Shown here: positions 25,836 through 34,030 of the stretch, piece by piece
Layout of the letters: the number at the start of each line of letters is the position of its first letter
Position numbering within the stretch: the first letter of the stretch is position 1
NCBI GenBank assembly: GCA_017302615.1
Contig: JAFLDB010000004.1
Coordinates: 62,001-126,000 of the forward strand
Origin: Sphingomonadales bacterium
GTDB lineage: Bacteria; Pseudomonadota; Alphaproteobacteria; Sphingomonadales; Sphingomonadaceae
DNA length: 64,000 nucleotides
Direction of reading: 5' to 3'
Program-made: the position numbers and the translations under genes
Notes under the pieces: generated by a model
The model's database searches: none
The model's input: the letters and a program-made list of their open reading frames with translations, nothing else
What the model was told of the DNA's origin: nothing

Positions 25836-26569
25836 AGGGTCGCGCCGCCGCTGACCCGGATCGTCTCGCCCGTCACAAAGCTGGCGGCGGGCGAAGCCAG
25901 CCACAAAGCCGCACCAACCACGTCCTCCTCTGCCCCATCGCGCTTGACGATCTGCATGGCCTTGACCCGGCTGCGGACGTCTTCCGGCAGTTCGGCCTTG
26001 ATCGTCTCGGTGAGGATGAGTCCCGGCGCAATGGCGTTGACCCGGATCCCCTCGCCGCCCAGCTCATGAGCAAACGAGGCGGTCAGCCCCCGCACCGCCA
26101 GTTTCGTGACACCATAGGCCATCTGCGAGCCATAGGCGGCCATGGAAGAGATGTTGATGATCGACGCGCCCTTGCGCCCTTGCATGAAGGGCCGCGCCGC
26201 AAGGGTGCAATGGATCACTCCCCACACGTTCACGTCAAACATCTGGCGGGTGCGGGCCGTCCCCAGCACGCCGATCGGCAGATTTGCCTCGGCCGAATGG
26301 ATTCCGGCGTTGTTGATCAGCAGATCGATTCCGCCATGCTCCTCGGCGATTGTCCGCATCAGGGCGTGCATTGCTGGCTCGTCGGCAACGTCACCTTGCA
26401 TCGCTCTTGCATTCGGGCCGATCTCCGCCGCGGCCGCTTCTGCCGCAGCAAGGTCGATATCGACCTGGACGACCAGCATTCCTTCGCCGGCAAAGGCATG
26501 GCCGAAGGCTTTGCCGAAGCCTCGCCCTCCCCCGGTGATCACCGCAACCCTGGCCGCCGAACCGGACAT
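25826..26569 (-). CDS. SDR-family oxidoreductase
   Basis: A 247-residue classical SDR with VAVITGGGRGFGKAFGHA, VDIDLA after strand 2 (NAD preference), LINNAGIH, ISSMAAYG, and MAYGVTK as Y-x3-K, ending VTGETIRVSGGA. It follows the CrtC-like gene by 31 bases and shares its promoter, which contains operator copy 5. Likely oxidises or reduces the product of the preceding enzyme; this is inference from co-transcription. Confidence 0.87.
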   Translation of the reverse strand: MSGSAARVAVITGGGRGFGKAFGHAFAGEGMLVVQVDIDLAAAEAAAAEIGPNARAMQGDVADEPAMHALMRTIAEEHGGIDLLINNAGIHSAEANLPIGVLGTARTRQMFDVNVWGVIHCTLAARPFMQGRKGASIINISSMAAYGSQMAYGVTKLAVRGLTASFAHELGGEGIRVNAIAPGLILTETIKAELPEDVRSRVKAMQIVKRDGAEEDVVGAALWLASPAASFVTGETIRVSGGATLQV

Positions 26570-26600
26570 TGCCTGTCGCCCCCAAGTCAGTCGAGATTGC

Positions 26601-27662
26601 CTACCGCGTCGCCCTGAGCGCGTGGAGCATCCGGGTGAAGTGCTTCGGGTTCCACACGTCCTGGTCCTCGCCCCAGCCGATCTTGCCGTCGAAGTCCCAG
26701 CGCATGAGCTGGTTGGTGCCGTACCCGGCCTCGCTCATCCGGCTGACCGAAAAGCCCTCGATCGTCATGGTCCGGCCCAGCTGGTCGGTCAGTTCGACCT
26801 GCATGTAACTGGACCAGCCGGTTTCCGGATCGCGGAAAGTGCGCATCCGGCTTTTCGAGGCATCGAGATTGCCATAGACCCCGTCGCGCAGCAGGTAACC
26901 GCCGTTCATCGGGCTCCAGCCGTCGGCCGTGCCATCCTGCGAGCGGACGAAGCCGAGGAAGCCGCTGCTGCCGTCGGCGTGGCCGAAGATGTACTGGATC
27001 CGGCCGCGGCCGCGTTCGCGCTCGATCTCGCGCCAGCGCGGGCCGCCGGGGTCCTTCACCCGGTCCAGATCGCTGGCGTAGTTCTGCTTGCGGCTTTGCG
27101 CATAGGGCCCGCCGCGCGGCCCCCAGGTGCGGTCGCGGACCGACCAGCAATCGAGCGTGATATCTTCCCCGTCCAGCCGCAGCGTGCCGGTGATGTGGCC
27201 CAGCTGGTCATAGTGCGGGGTATTGATGAACGGCGGTTCGCCCGGTTCGAACCGGCGCGGGGGATGCGCCCCGGTGTGGATGAAATCCAGCGCGAAATCG
27301 CGCTCCTTGTCCTCGTACTGCAGGTGGTACTTCATCCCCGGCTCCAGCATCTTCAGGCTGTAGCCGCCGCCGGGGAAAGTGATGTCGCGCAGGTCCGGAT
27401 TGTCCGGCATCGGCGCTTCTTCCACCTTCTTGTAATAGGCCATCCGGGCCGGATCGTATCCGCGCGCATCCCAGCAGAAGATCCGCCAGGTCACCGTCTT
27501 GCGGTTGGGATAATAGGGCGTGTGGATCCAGCCGCCGATCTTGCGCTCGGGCACGTTCCACGACCACCAGTTGGTCTCCGTCTCGTACGGGTCGTCGGAC
27601 AGCTGGTGATAGCAATCGTCCTCGGGCTTGAAGGCATAGGTGTCATCGGCCGGATTGCTCAT
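26601..27662 (-). CDS. Lipocalin-like/CrtC-like beta-barrel protein (tentative)
   Basis: A 353-residue soluble protein rich in Trp and Tyr with repeated beta-strand patterns (NWWSWNVPERKIGGWIHTPY, RIFCWDARGYDP, LDCWSVRDRTWGPRGG). This recalls the two-lipocalin fold of hydroxyneurosporene synthase/CrtC-like and related DUF7064/7065 proteins. Those act on isoprenoids by hydration or bind them, but assignment here is by resemblance only. There is no signal peptide. First gene of a two-gene operon with an SDR, 37 bases downstream of operator copy 5 and divergent from a DUF35/Ltp2-like pair. A hydratase or binding protein for an isoprenoid-like substrate would fit. Confidence 0.5.
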   Translation of the reverse strand: MSNPADDTYAFKPEDDCYHQLSDDPYETETNWWSWNVPERKIGGWIHTPYYPNRKTVTWRIFCWDARGYDPARMAYYKKVEEAPMPDNPDLRDITFPGGGYSLKMLEPGMKYHLQYEDKERDFALDFIHTGAHPPRRFEPGEPPFINTPHYDQLGHITGTLRLDGEDITLDCWSVRDRTWGPRGGPYAQSRKQNYASDLDRVKDPGGPRWREIERERGRGRIQYIFGHADGSSGFLGFVRSQDGTADGWSPMNGGYLLRDGVYGNLDASKSRMRTFRDPETGWSSYMQVELTDQLGRTMTIEGFSVSRMSEAGYGTNQLMRWDFDGKIGWGEDQDVWNPKHFTRMLHALRATR

Positions 27663-27699
27663 CTGTCGTCCTCTCGCATTTCGTTTGGCGTGATAGTAA

Positions 27700-27715
27700 A
27701 CCTGGTTATACAGGT
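27700..27715 (-). promoter_or_regulatory. Recurrent 16-bp operator, copy 5
   Basis: Plus strand ACCTGGTTATACAGGT, the centre of a perfect inverted repeat AACCTG-N6-CAGGTT (27699-27716). It is 37 bases upstream of the CrtC-like gene. Confidence 0.8.
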
Positions 27716-27749
27716 TGCAAGCCCGAAGTGCTTGCCAGCCGCCACCATA

Positions 27750-27766
27750 ATTGACATACCGTCAAT
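27750..27766. promoter_or_regulatory. Perfect palindrome ATTGAC-N5-GTCAAT, copy B
   Basis: ATTGACATACCGTCAAT, 41 bases before the GTG start of the DUF35 gene at 27808. It has the same arms and spacing as copy A at 23577. TTGACA might double as a -35 element. Confidence 0.7.
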
Positions 27767-27807
27767 AAATCCGTGGCCGCATCGGCCGATGGGGGGAGAG
27801 AACCAGC

Positions 27808-28212
27808 GTGCGGCCCTTGCCCGAACTGACGCCAGAGAACACCGCCTTCTGGACCGGCGGTGAGCGCGGCGAACTGACGATCGCCTTTTGCGGGGATTGC
27901 CGCAAGGCCGTCCATCCCCCGCAACTGCTCTGCCCGGCCTGCCAGTCACAGGCGGTCGCGCCGCGCGCCGTGGCCGGAACCGGCACGGTCTACAGCTTCA
28001 CGGTCAACCACCAGCCATGGCTGCCCGACATGAAAGTGCCCTTTGCCATTGCCGTGGTCGATCTGGACGATGCCCCCGGCGTACGGGTGACCGCCCCGGT
28101 CCTGACCGACGATCCGGACACCGTGCGGATCGGCCAGGCCATGACCATCGCCTTCGAAGCCAGCGGCGATGTCTGGCTGCCGCTGTGGAAGCCGGCGGAG
28201 CAGGCGGCATGA
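27808..28212 (+). CDS. DUF35 OB-fold acyl-CoA-binding protein, first copy
   Basis: A 134-residue DUF35 protein. The rubredoxin-like zinc ribbon uses Cys28, Cys31, Cys42 and Cys45, followed by an OB-fold (GTGTVYSFTVNHQPWLPDMK). Start GTG 27808 follows GGGGGAGAG. The stop overlaps the ATG of the Ltp2-like gene (ATGA). In steroid degraders a DUF35 domain binds the thiolase-fold aldolase Ltp2 and positions the acyl-CoA for retro-aldol side-chain cleavage. The same arrangement here strongly suggests an obligate complex with the next gene product. Confidence 0.9.
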   Translation: MRPLPELTPENTAFWTGGERGELTIAFCGDCRKAVHPPQLLCPACQSQAVAPRAVAGTGTVYSFTVNHQPWLPDMKVPFAIAVVDLDDAPGVRVTAPVLTDDPDTVRIGQAMTIAFEASGDVWLPLWKPAEQAA

Positions 28213-29384
28213 GCGCCCTGCCCCGCGCCGCGATCACCGGGGTCGGCATGTCCGACATCGGCCGCAACACCGGCCGGCCGGCCATGCTGCACCTGGCCGA
28301 AGCGGCCGACCGGGCGCTGGCCCGGGCCGGCCTGACCCGCGCCGATATCGATGGGATCGCAACCTATCCCGGCAAGGCCGATAACAGCCCCGGCATGTCG
28401 CCGCTCGGCACCGGCGAAGTGCGCGGCGCGCTGGGCCTCAAGACCCGCTGGCACAGCGCCGTGCCCGATGGTCCGGCCCAGATGGCCCCGATCATGGTCG
28501 CGGCCATGGCGGTGATGACCGGGCAGGCTCGTCACGTCCTGTGCTTTCGCGCCCTGACCGAAAGCTCCTCGCAAAGCGCGGGCCGCCGCGCCAGCATTGC
28601 CGGGGCGGGCAAGGCCCAGATCGGCGGCTGGCTGAGCTGGCTGGTTCCGGTCGGGGCGATGTCGGCTTCGAACTGGGCCGGGTGGATCGCCAACCGCTAT
28701 TTCCACGAATTCGGCATGACCCGCGAACACCTCGGCATGGTCGCGGTGGCCGAGCGGCAGTTCGCGCAGATGAACCCCATGGCGGTGATGCAAAAGCCGC
28801 TGACCATGGAGGACTACCTCGCCGCGCGGATGATCTCGTCCCCGCTCGGCCTGTTCGATTGCGACATTCCGATCGATGGTGCGGCCGTGGTGATCGTCTC
28901 CGCTGCCGATGCCGCGCGCGATTGCCGCCTGCCGCCGCTGTCGATCGAGGCGATGGGATCGGCGCTGCAATCGCCCGAAACCTGGGACCAGCGCGCTGAC
29001 CTGACCACCATGGGCGCCCACGATGCCGGAGCCGACCTGTGGGCCAGGACCAGCCTGAAGCCGGCCGATGTCGACGTGCTGGGGCTCTATGACGGGTTTT
29101 CAATCTTCGTGCCGCTATGGCTCGAAGCTCTAGGCTTTTGCGGCCATGGCGAAGCAAAGGACTTCATCGCCGAGGGCAACATCGCCCCTGGCGGACGCTA
29201 TCCGGTCAACACCGGGGGCGGACAACTGTCCGGCGGGCGGCTCCACGGTTTCGGCCTGTTGCACGAGGTTTGCCTGCAACTGTGGGGCGAGGCCGGAGCC
29301 CGGCAGGTCCCGGGGGCCAGCACCGGCGTCTGCGGGATGGGCGGCGGATTCATCGCCGGCGCGATGCTTCTCAACCGAACTTGA
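28209..29384 (+). CDS. Thiolase-fold lipid-transfer protein, Ltp2-like aldolase, first copy
   Basis: A 391-residue SCP-x/Ltp-type thiolase-fold protein. The thiolase nucleophilic Cys is absent: the region reads AVPDGPAQMAPIMVAAMAVM. A YD-G-F motif (LGLYDGFSIF, Tyr294) matches the conserved Tyr region of Ltp2 aldolases. The late NTGGGQLSGGRLHGFG and GVCGMGGG are also retained. Ltp2-type proteins with DUF35 partners cleave a beta-hydroxyacyl-CoA by retro-aldol reaction, releasing a ketone or aldehyde and a short acyl-CoA. Translationally coupled to the DUF35 gene. It overlaps the convergent CoA transferase by 14 bases. A thiolase role is unlikely. Confidence 0.85.
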   Translation: MSALPRAAITGVGMSDIGRNTGRPAMLHLAEAADRALARAGLTRADIDGIATYPGKADNSPGMSPLGTGEVRGALGLKTRWHSAVPDGPAQMAPIMVAAMAVMTGQARHVLCFRALTESSSQSAGRRASIAGAGKAQIGGWLSWLVPVGAMSASNWAGWIANRYFHEFGMTREHLGMVAVAERQFAQMNPMAVMQKPLTMEDYLAARMISSPLGLFDCDIPIDGAAVVIVSAADAARDCRLPPLSIEAMGSALQSPETWDQRADLTTMGAHDAGADLWARTSLKPADVDVLGLYDGFSIFVPLWLEALGFCGHGEAKDFIAEGNIAPGGRYPVNTGGGQLSGGRLHGFGLLHEVCLQLWGEAGARQVPGASTGVCGMGGGFIAGAMLLNRT

Positions 29385-30294
29385 ACTTTAGTATCTTTGC
29401 GTAACTGGCGGCGATCCGGGCCATCGCCAGGTCGATCAGTCCGCGCTGCCCAGCCAGTACCGCGCGGGCGGCTTCCAGCCCGGTCAGCGGATCGGCCAGG
29501 GCATCGCCCATGAAGCGCGGCTGGCCATTCTGCCAGTGCAGCAGCCCGCCAGCCACGGCGCAATCGTCCCCGAAACCGACCCGCAGCGCCCCCGGCCCGG
29601 TAAAGCCGTGGGCGGTGATCGCCGCCCAGGTCAGGTGCGGGAAATGTGCAGGATCCAGCCCCAGCCGGGCCAGCGCGGCAGGCCGGGCGGAAGTGACCAG
29701 CACATCGGCGCGGGCCAGCAGGTCGTGCAGCGCGGCGCGACCCGGATCGGTCCGCAGATCGAGCGGCAGGCGCTCCTTGCCGTCGCTCAGCAGGGCATCG
29801 AGCCGGGGCGAGCCCTGCGCGGTCGGATCGGGGCGGCCAAGGCTCTCGATCCGTACCACCCGCGCCCCGGCCCGCGCCAGCAGGGCGGCGCAAAGCGGCC
29901 CGGCCCACAGCGCGGAAAGGTCCACCACCAGTTCGGGCACACGGGCCATCTCCAGCGGGGCCAAGGGCAGCGCCGCGCTTTCTCCCGGCAGGGCAGCCGG
30001 CAATTGCAGTTCGATCGCCCGGCCCAGCAGCGCGGCCGCGTTCTGGCCGGCGGCATAGGCGGCCAGATCTGCTCCGCCCTCGCACAGGGCGGGGATCAAG
30101 TCTTGGTCATCCTCGCGCGCCAGGTTCAGCGCCAGCCAGCCGTCGGCGCAGCGCAGCAGGTGGCAATGACGGTTGGCCGAAGTAAGGCCCGGCTGCGCCA
30201 GTCCGCCCGGCGCATCGCGCTCCAGCAACTGCCGCGGGGTCAGCCCAAGCCCGGCGAGGCGCGGTTCGAGCGCGGCATGGAGCGCATCCATCAT
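29371..30294 (-). CDS. CaiB/BaiF-type CoA transferase, apparently circularly permuted
   Basis: A 307-residue protein, shorter than the usual 380-410. The CaiB/BaiF Rossmann-type domain does not begin at the N-terminus but near residue 118: VVDLSALWAGPLCAALLARA, then VVRIESLGRPD and the likely catalytic Asp region FMGDALADPLTG (Asp264/Asp268). It ends soon after GLIDLAMARIAASY. Residues about 38-107 (CADGWLALNLAREDDQDLIP and RAIELQLPAALPGE) look like the small domain that normally follows. The order therefore appears swapped. It starts in an ATGA overlap with the unusual crotonase gene. It presumably transfers CoA between acids, possibly within a complex with the canonical CoA transferase at 31300. 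Confidence 0.75.
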   Translation of the reverse strand: MMDALHAALEPRLAGLGLTPRQLLERDAPGGLAQPGLTSANRHCHLLRCADGWLALNLAREDDQDLIPALCEGGADLAAYAAGQNAAALLGRAIELQLPAALPGESAALPLAPLEMARVPELVVDLSALWAGPLCAALLARAGARVVRIESLGRPDPTAQGSPRLDALLSDGKERLPLDLRTDPGRAALHDLLARADVLVTSARPAALARLGLDPAHFPHLTWAAITAHGFTGPGALRVGFGDDCAVAGGLLHWQNGQPRFMGDALADPLTGLEAARAVLAGQRGLIDLAMARIAASYAKILKFKFG

Positions 30295-31271
30295 AGCTCG
30301 ATCGCGTGGATCAGGCCCCAGTCCAGCGCTTGCGCCGCGCCGATCCGGAACGCGCCGAGCGCGCACCACAGCAACCGGTGCCGCCCCACCGCGCGGGCCA
30401 GCGTGACTGTGCCGCCCGCACCGGGGATCAGGCCCATCCGCAATTCCGGCAATTGCACCACCAGGTCCGGCGCGGCGATCCGGCGCGCGGCGGCGGCGGG
30501 GACCTCGATCCCCGAACCGATGCAGGCCCCGTGCAGGCGGACCGTGGCGCGGCCTTCCAGCCGGTGGAGCAACCCCGCGCAGGACCGCCGGGTGCGGATC
30601 ACGTGGGCAGCCGCAAGATCGCGGGCGCTGCCGAATTCGGCCAGGTCGCCGCCGGTCGAGAAACAGCGGCCCTCGGCCCTGAGGGTCAGGCCGGGCAGGC
30701 TGGGATCCTCAAGCACATTGGCCAGCGCTTCCCACAGCGCATCGCGCATCGCCGCGGTCATCGCATTGCGGTTGCCGGGCGAGGCAAGCGTCAGGGTGAC
30801 GGCGTCGCCATCGCGGTCATAGCGCACCGGCGGCAGGGACTGCTCCCCGCTGGACTTGCGCTCTGCCCCGGCCAGCCAGCGATCGAATTCCCCGCCGCCA
30901 AGCAGGGCCGAATAGGCCAGCGATTCCAGTTCGAGCGCCGTATCGAACGCCAGCCCTTCACCCAGCCGCAGCAACCGGGCGAGCATGGCCGTGGCAATCG
31001 GGCTGTGCGCGGCGGTCTGGCACACGGCGGCCAGCTGCGCTTCCAGCCGCTCGGGCGGAACGCCCACCCACGGCGCCGGCGGAGCGGCGCGGGTCGTCAC
31101 CAGCACATCGTAGCAGGCCGGATCGACCGGCGGCAGCACTCCGTCCCGGTCAACCAGCACAGCCACCGCGCCGGCCGGAACCGGATCCCCGGGCTCCAGC
31201 AGCGCCAGCGGCGATCCGCTCAGCGGCGAGAAGGCATCTGCCTCCAGCAGGTCGGATGGATCGGGCGGCAT
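30291..31271 (-). CDS. Enoyl-CoA hydratase/isomerase, apparently circularly permuted
   Basis: A 326-residue crotonase. Residues 147-326 hold the core: oxyanion-hole segment GRCFSTGGDLAEFG, then GACIGSGIEV with Glu256 and LPELRMGLIPGAGG with Glu276, so both hydratase glutamates are kept. The protein stops right after ALDWGLIHAIEL, where normal crotonases still have about 60 residues of trimerisation helices. Helices resembling that missing tail occur before the core, at about residues 73-136 (PIATAMLARLLRLGEGLAFD, ALELESLAYSALL). Residues 1-72 are unassigned. Start ATG 31271 after GGGAG; TTG 31307 is an in-frame alternative. It lies between a canonical and an apparently permuted CoA transferase. 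Confidence 0.78.
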   Translation of the reverse strand: MPPDPSDLLEADAFSPLSGSPLALLEPGDPVPAGAVAVLVDRDGVLPPVDPACYDVLVTTRAAPPAPWVGVPPERLEAQLAAVCQTAAHSPIATAMLARLLRLGEGLAFDTALELESLAYSALLGGGEFDRWLAGAERKSSGEQSLPPVRYDRDGDAVTLTLASPGNRNAMTAAMRDALWEALANVLEDPSLPGLTLRAEGRCFSTGGDLAEFGSARDLAAAHVIRTRRSCAGLLHRLEGRATVRLHGACIGSGIEVPAAAARRIAAPDLVVQLPELRMGLIPGAGGTVTLARAVGRHRLLWCALGAFRIGAAQALDWGLIHAIEL

Positions 31272-31299
31272 CTCCCGCTTCTTCGGGCAAACCGGCCCG

Positions 31300-32529
31300 T
31301 CAGGCAATCGCCCCCTTGGCCTTCAGGTCCTCGATCCGGTCCCATTCCAGGCCCAGTTCCATCAGGAACAGCTCGGTATGCTCGCTCGCCTCTGGCGCGC
31401 GGGTATTGCTGACAGGTTGCTGGTTGAACTGGACTGGGTTGGAAACCAGCTTGATCGGCTTGCCGCCATCGGCGCTTTCGACTTCGAAGATCCAGCCGTT
31501 GGCCTGGACCTGTTCGTCCTGCTCGACATCGAGCGGCGACTGGTAGGCGGCCCACTGGCCCTTCATCGTCTTCAGCCGCTGCAACCAGTAGGCGAAGGGC
31601 TGCTTCAGGAACGCGGCGCGGATCAGCAGGTACGCGGCTTCCGAGTTCTCGTTCAGCTTCTCGATCGTCGCAAAGCGCGGATCCTCGGCGCATTCGGGAA
31701 TGTCGAGGTGGGCGAAGGTATCGGCGATCAGCTGCGAGGGCGACAGAACCGTCAGGTTGATATAGCCCCCGTCGCTGGTCTTGAACACGCCCATGAACGG
31801 GTTGGAGCCGACCACCGTCTTGCCCGGCAGAGCGTTGGCAAAGGGATCGACCTGCATTTCCATGCAGACGTCGACCGAGCAGGCCGTGGCCCAGATGCCC
31901 GAGGACAGCAGCGAAACGTCCACCTCGGTCGCCTCGCCGGTACGTTCACGGTGGAACAGCGCGGCGGCGATCCCGCCGGCGATGTTCATGCCGCCGATCG
32001 TATCGCCATAGGCCGGCCCCGGCTGGGTCAGCGGCCCTTCCAGCTCGCGCGGGGTCACCAGCACGGCCGAGCCGCCACGCGCCCAGAAGGCGGTCGAATC
32101 GAACCCGCCCTTGTCGCGCTCCGGCCCCTTTTCGCCGAAGGCCGATCCGCGAACGTAGATGATGTCCGGATTGGCGGCCCGGATGTGTTCCAGGTCGATC
32201 TTCAGTTTCTGCCGGGCGCTGGGCAGGTAATTGGTCAGGAAAATGTCGCAGGTCTTGGCGATCTCATAGATCAGTTCCTGGCCTTCGGGCGTCGAGATAT
32301 CGATCCCGACGCTGCGCTTGCCCCGGTTGGGATGCTGCATCAGCGCGTTGCGGCGCTGGTCCACGGCAAAGCGCTGCAATTCCTTGATCCCGCGTTGGGC
32401 ATCGCCGCGCACCGGATGCTCGATCTTGATCACGTCGGCACCCCAATCGGTCAGGACCGCGCCCGCCGCCGGCACGAAAGTGAACTGCGCCACTTCCAGC
32501 ATCCGGATGCCCTTCATCACCTGGGTCAT
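31300..32529 (-). CDS. CaiB/BaiF family CoA transferase (canonical)
   Basis: A 409-residue class III CoA transferase in normal order: GIRMLEVAQFTFVPAAGAVL, ADVIKIEHPVRGDAQR, NRGKRSVGIDI and the catalytic Asp in PAYGDTIGGMNIAGG near residue 180. The small domain (MGVFKTSDGGYINLTVLSPS) and the C-terminal return follow. It moves CoA from one acyl-CoA to another acid without ATP and usually works as an interlocked dimer. It lies 15 bases downstream of the aldehyde dehydrogenase and just before the permuted crotonase gene. It could activate the carboxylate made by the P450 and aldehyde dehydrogenase encoded upstream. Confidence 0.9.
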   Translation of the reverse strand: MTQVMKGIRMLEVAQFTFVPAAGAVLTDWGADVIKIEHPVRGDAQRGIKELQRFAVDQRRNALMQHPNRGKRSVGIDISTPEGQELIYEIAKTCDIFLTNYLPSARQKLKIDLEHIRAANPDIIYVRGSAFGEKGPERDKGGFDSTAFWARGGSAVLVTPRELEGPLTQPGPAYGDTIGGMNIAGGIAAALFHRERTGEATEVDVSLLSSGIWATACSVDVCMEMQVDPFANALPGKTVVGSNPFMGVFKTSDGGYINLTVLSPSQLIADTFAHLDIPECAEDPRFATIEKLNENSEAAYLLIRAAFLKQPFAYWLQRLKTMKGQWAAYQSPLDVEQDEQVQANGWIFEVESADGGKPIKLVSNPVQFNQQPVSNTRAPEASEHTELFLMELGLEWDRIEDLKAKGAIA

Positions 32530-32544
32530 GCCCGGTCCTCCCCC

Positions 32545-34020
32545 TTATCGCGCACTGAAGCTGATCACCTTCTGATAGGTGAATTCGTTGAGGCCATCCT
32601 CGCCATATTCACGGCCATAGCCGGACCGCTTGATCCCGCCGAACGGCGCATCGGACAGCATGGTCCCGGCCCCGCCGTTGATCGAAACCCCACCGGTGCG
32701 GATCCGCAGCGCCATTTCATAAGCCTTGCCGGCATCGGCGGAGTAGATCGCCCCGGCCAGGCCGAAATCGCTGGCATTGGCCAGCGCGATCGCTTCCTCG
32801 TCATCGTCATAGCCGATCACCGCGCCGATCGGGCCGAAGACCTCTTCCTGCGCCAGGCGGCTGTCGTTGCGGACATTGTCGAACAGGGTTGGTTCAAAGA
32901 AGAAGCCCTTGTCCAGCCCCTCCGGCCGCTTGCCGCCCGAAACCAGCGTCGCGCCTTCATCCTGCGCGATCTGCACATATTGCTCGGTCCGCGCCCGCGC
33001 CACTTCGCGGATCAGCGGGCCATAGGAAACCGTGGGGTCGGCCGGATTGCCGATCTTGATATGGGCCAGCATCCCTTTCAGCATCTCGACGAATTGCGGG
33101 CGGACCGAATTGTGAACCAGATGCCGGGTCGTCAGCGCGCAGCCCTGCCCGCAGTGGACGGTAAAGCCGCCAAGGCCAGCCATGGCCGCCTGCTGCAGAT
33201 CGGCATCGGGACGCACGATCAGGGCCGACTTGCCGCCCAGTTCCATCACGATCCGCTTCAGCGTCGGTGCGCCCTGGGCCTGGATCATCGCGCCGACCTT
33301 GTCCGATCCGGTGAAGTGGACAAGGTCCACCCGCGGATCGCTGGTCAGGATTTGCCCCGCCTCGATATCGCCGGTGACAATGCTCAGCACGCCCTTGGGC
33401 AGGCCCGCCGCGTCGGCAATCTCGCCCAGGATCAGGGCTTCCATCGGGGTATAGGGCGAAGGCTTTAGCACCACGGTGCAGCCTACCACCAGCGCCGGCA
33501 CGACCTTGCCGACATTGAGGAAGAACGGGAAGTTGTAGGGCGAAATCGCCGCGACCACGCCCACCGGCTCGCGCACGACCACCCCGGTGCCCAGCGTGGT
33601 GGTGCCGGCGGCATTGGGGGTCAGTTCCAGCGGCAGCGGGGTCACTGCCGGGCGGCTCGCCACTTCGACCGTGCGGCGGGCGTGCTTCATCGGGATGCCG
33701 TATTGCAGGAACCCGGCCAGCATCTGGGTGGCGCCGGCCTCGGCCACGATCATCCGCACGATTTCCTCGCGCCGCGCCTCGATGCAATCCAGGAAGCGGT
33801 GCATCGCGGCCTGGCGTTGGGCCACCGGCAGGCGCGGCCAGTCGCCGTGATCGAAAGCGTGGCGGGCGGCGGCGATCGCCGCCTCGACCTGGGCCGCGCT
33901 GCCGACCGGAGCCTCGATCAACAGGCTTTCATCGGCCGGGTTGATCACCGCCTCGCGGGCCGGGGCCGGTTGCCATTCCCCGCCGATGTAGAGGCAGTCC
34001 GGGTGCTTCAGGAAAGTCAT
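32545..34020 (-). CDS. NAD(P)-dependent aldehyde dehydrogenase
   Basis: A 491-residue aldehyde dehydrogenase with VMELGGKSALIV (general-base Glu), the nucleophile in CGQGCALTTRHLV near residue 294, and EVFGPIGAVIGY. It follows the P450 gene by 10 bases and precedes the CoA transferase by 15. The order P450-aldehyde dehydrogenase-CoA transferase suggests a terminal oxidation and CoA activation module, parallel to the P450-aldehyde dehydrogenase pair at 16257-18913. Confidence 0.92.
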   Translation of the reverse strand: MTFLKHPDCLYIGGEWQPAPAREAVINPADESLLIEAPVGSAAQVEAAIAAARHAFDHGDWPRLPVAQRQAAMHRFLDCIEARREEIVRMIVAEAGATQMLAGFLQYGIPMKHARRTVEVASRPAVTPLPLELTPNAAGTTTLGTGVVVREPVGVVAAISPYNFPFFLNVGKVVPALVVGCTVVLKPSPYTPMEALILGEIADAAGLPKGVLSIVTGDIEAGQILTSDPRVDLVHFTGSDKVGAMIQAQGAPTLKRIVMELGGKSALIVRPDADLQQAAMAGLGGFTVHCGQGCALTTRHLVHNSVRPQFVEMLKGMLAHIKIGNPADPTVSYGPLIREVARARTEQYVQIAQDEGATLVSGGKRPEGLDKGFFFEPTLFDNVRNDSRLAQEEVFGPIGAVIGYDDDEEAIALANASDFGLAGAIYSADAGKAYEMALRIRTGGVSINGGAGTMLSDAPFGGIKRSGYGREYGEDGLNEFTYQKVISFSAR

Positions 34021-34030
34021 GGTCGGGTCC

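Noticed and set aside
28209..29384. Ltp-type proteins (also 37153-38337) as beta-ketothiolases
   Set aside because: The nucleophilic Cys region of thiolases is replaced, and both genes are coupled to DUF35 partners as in Ltp2 aldolases.
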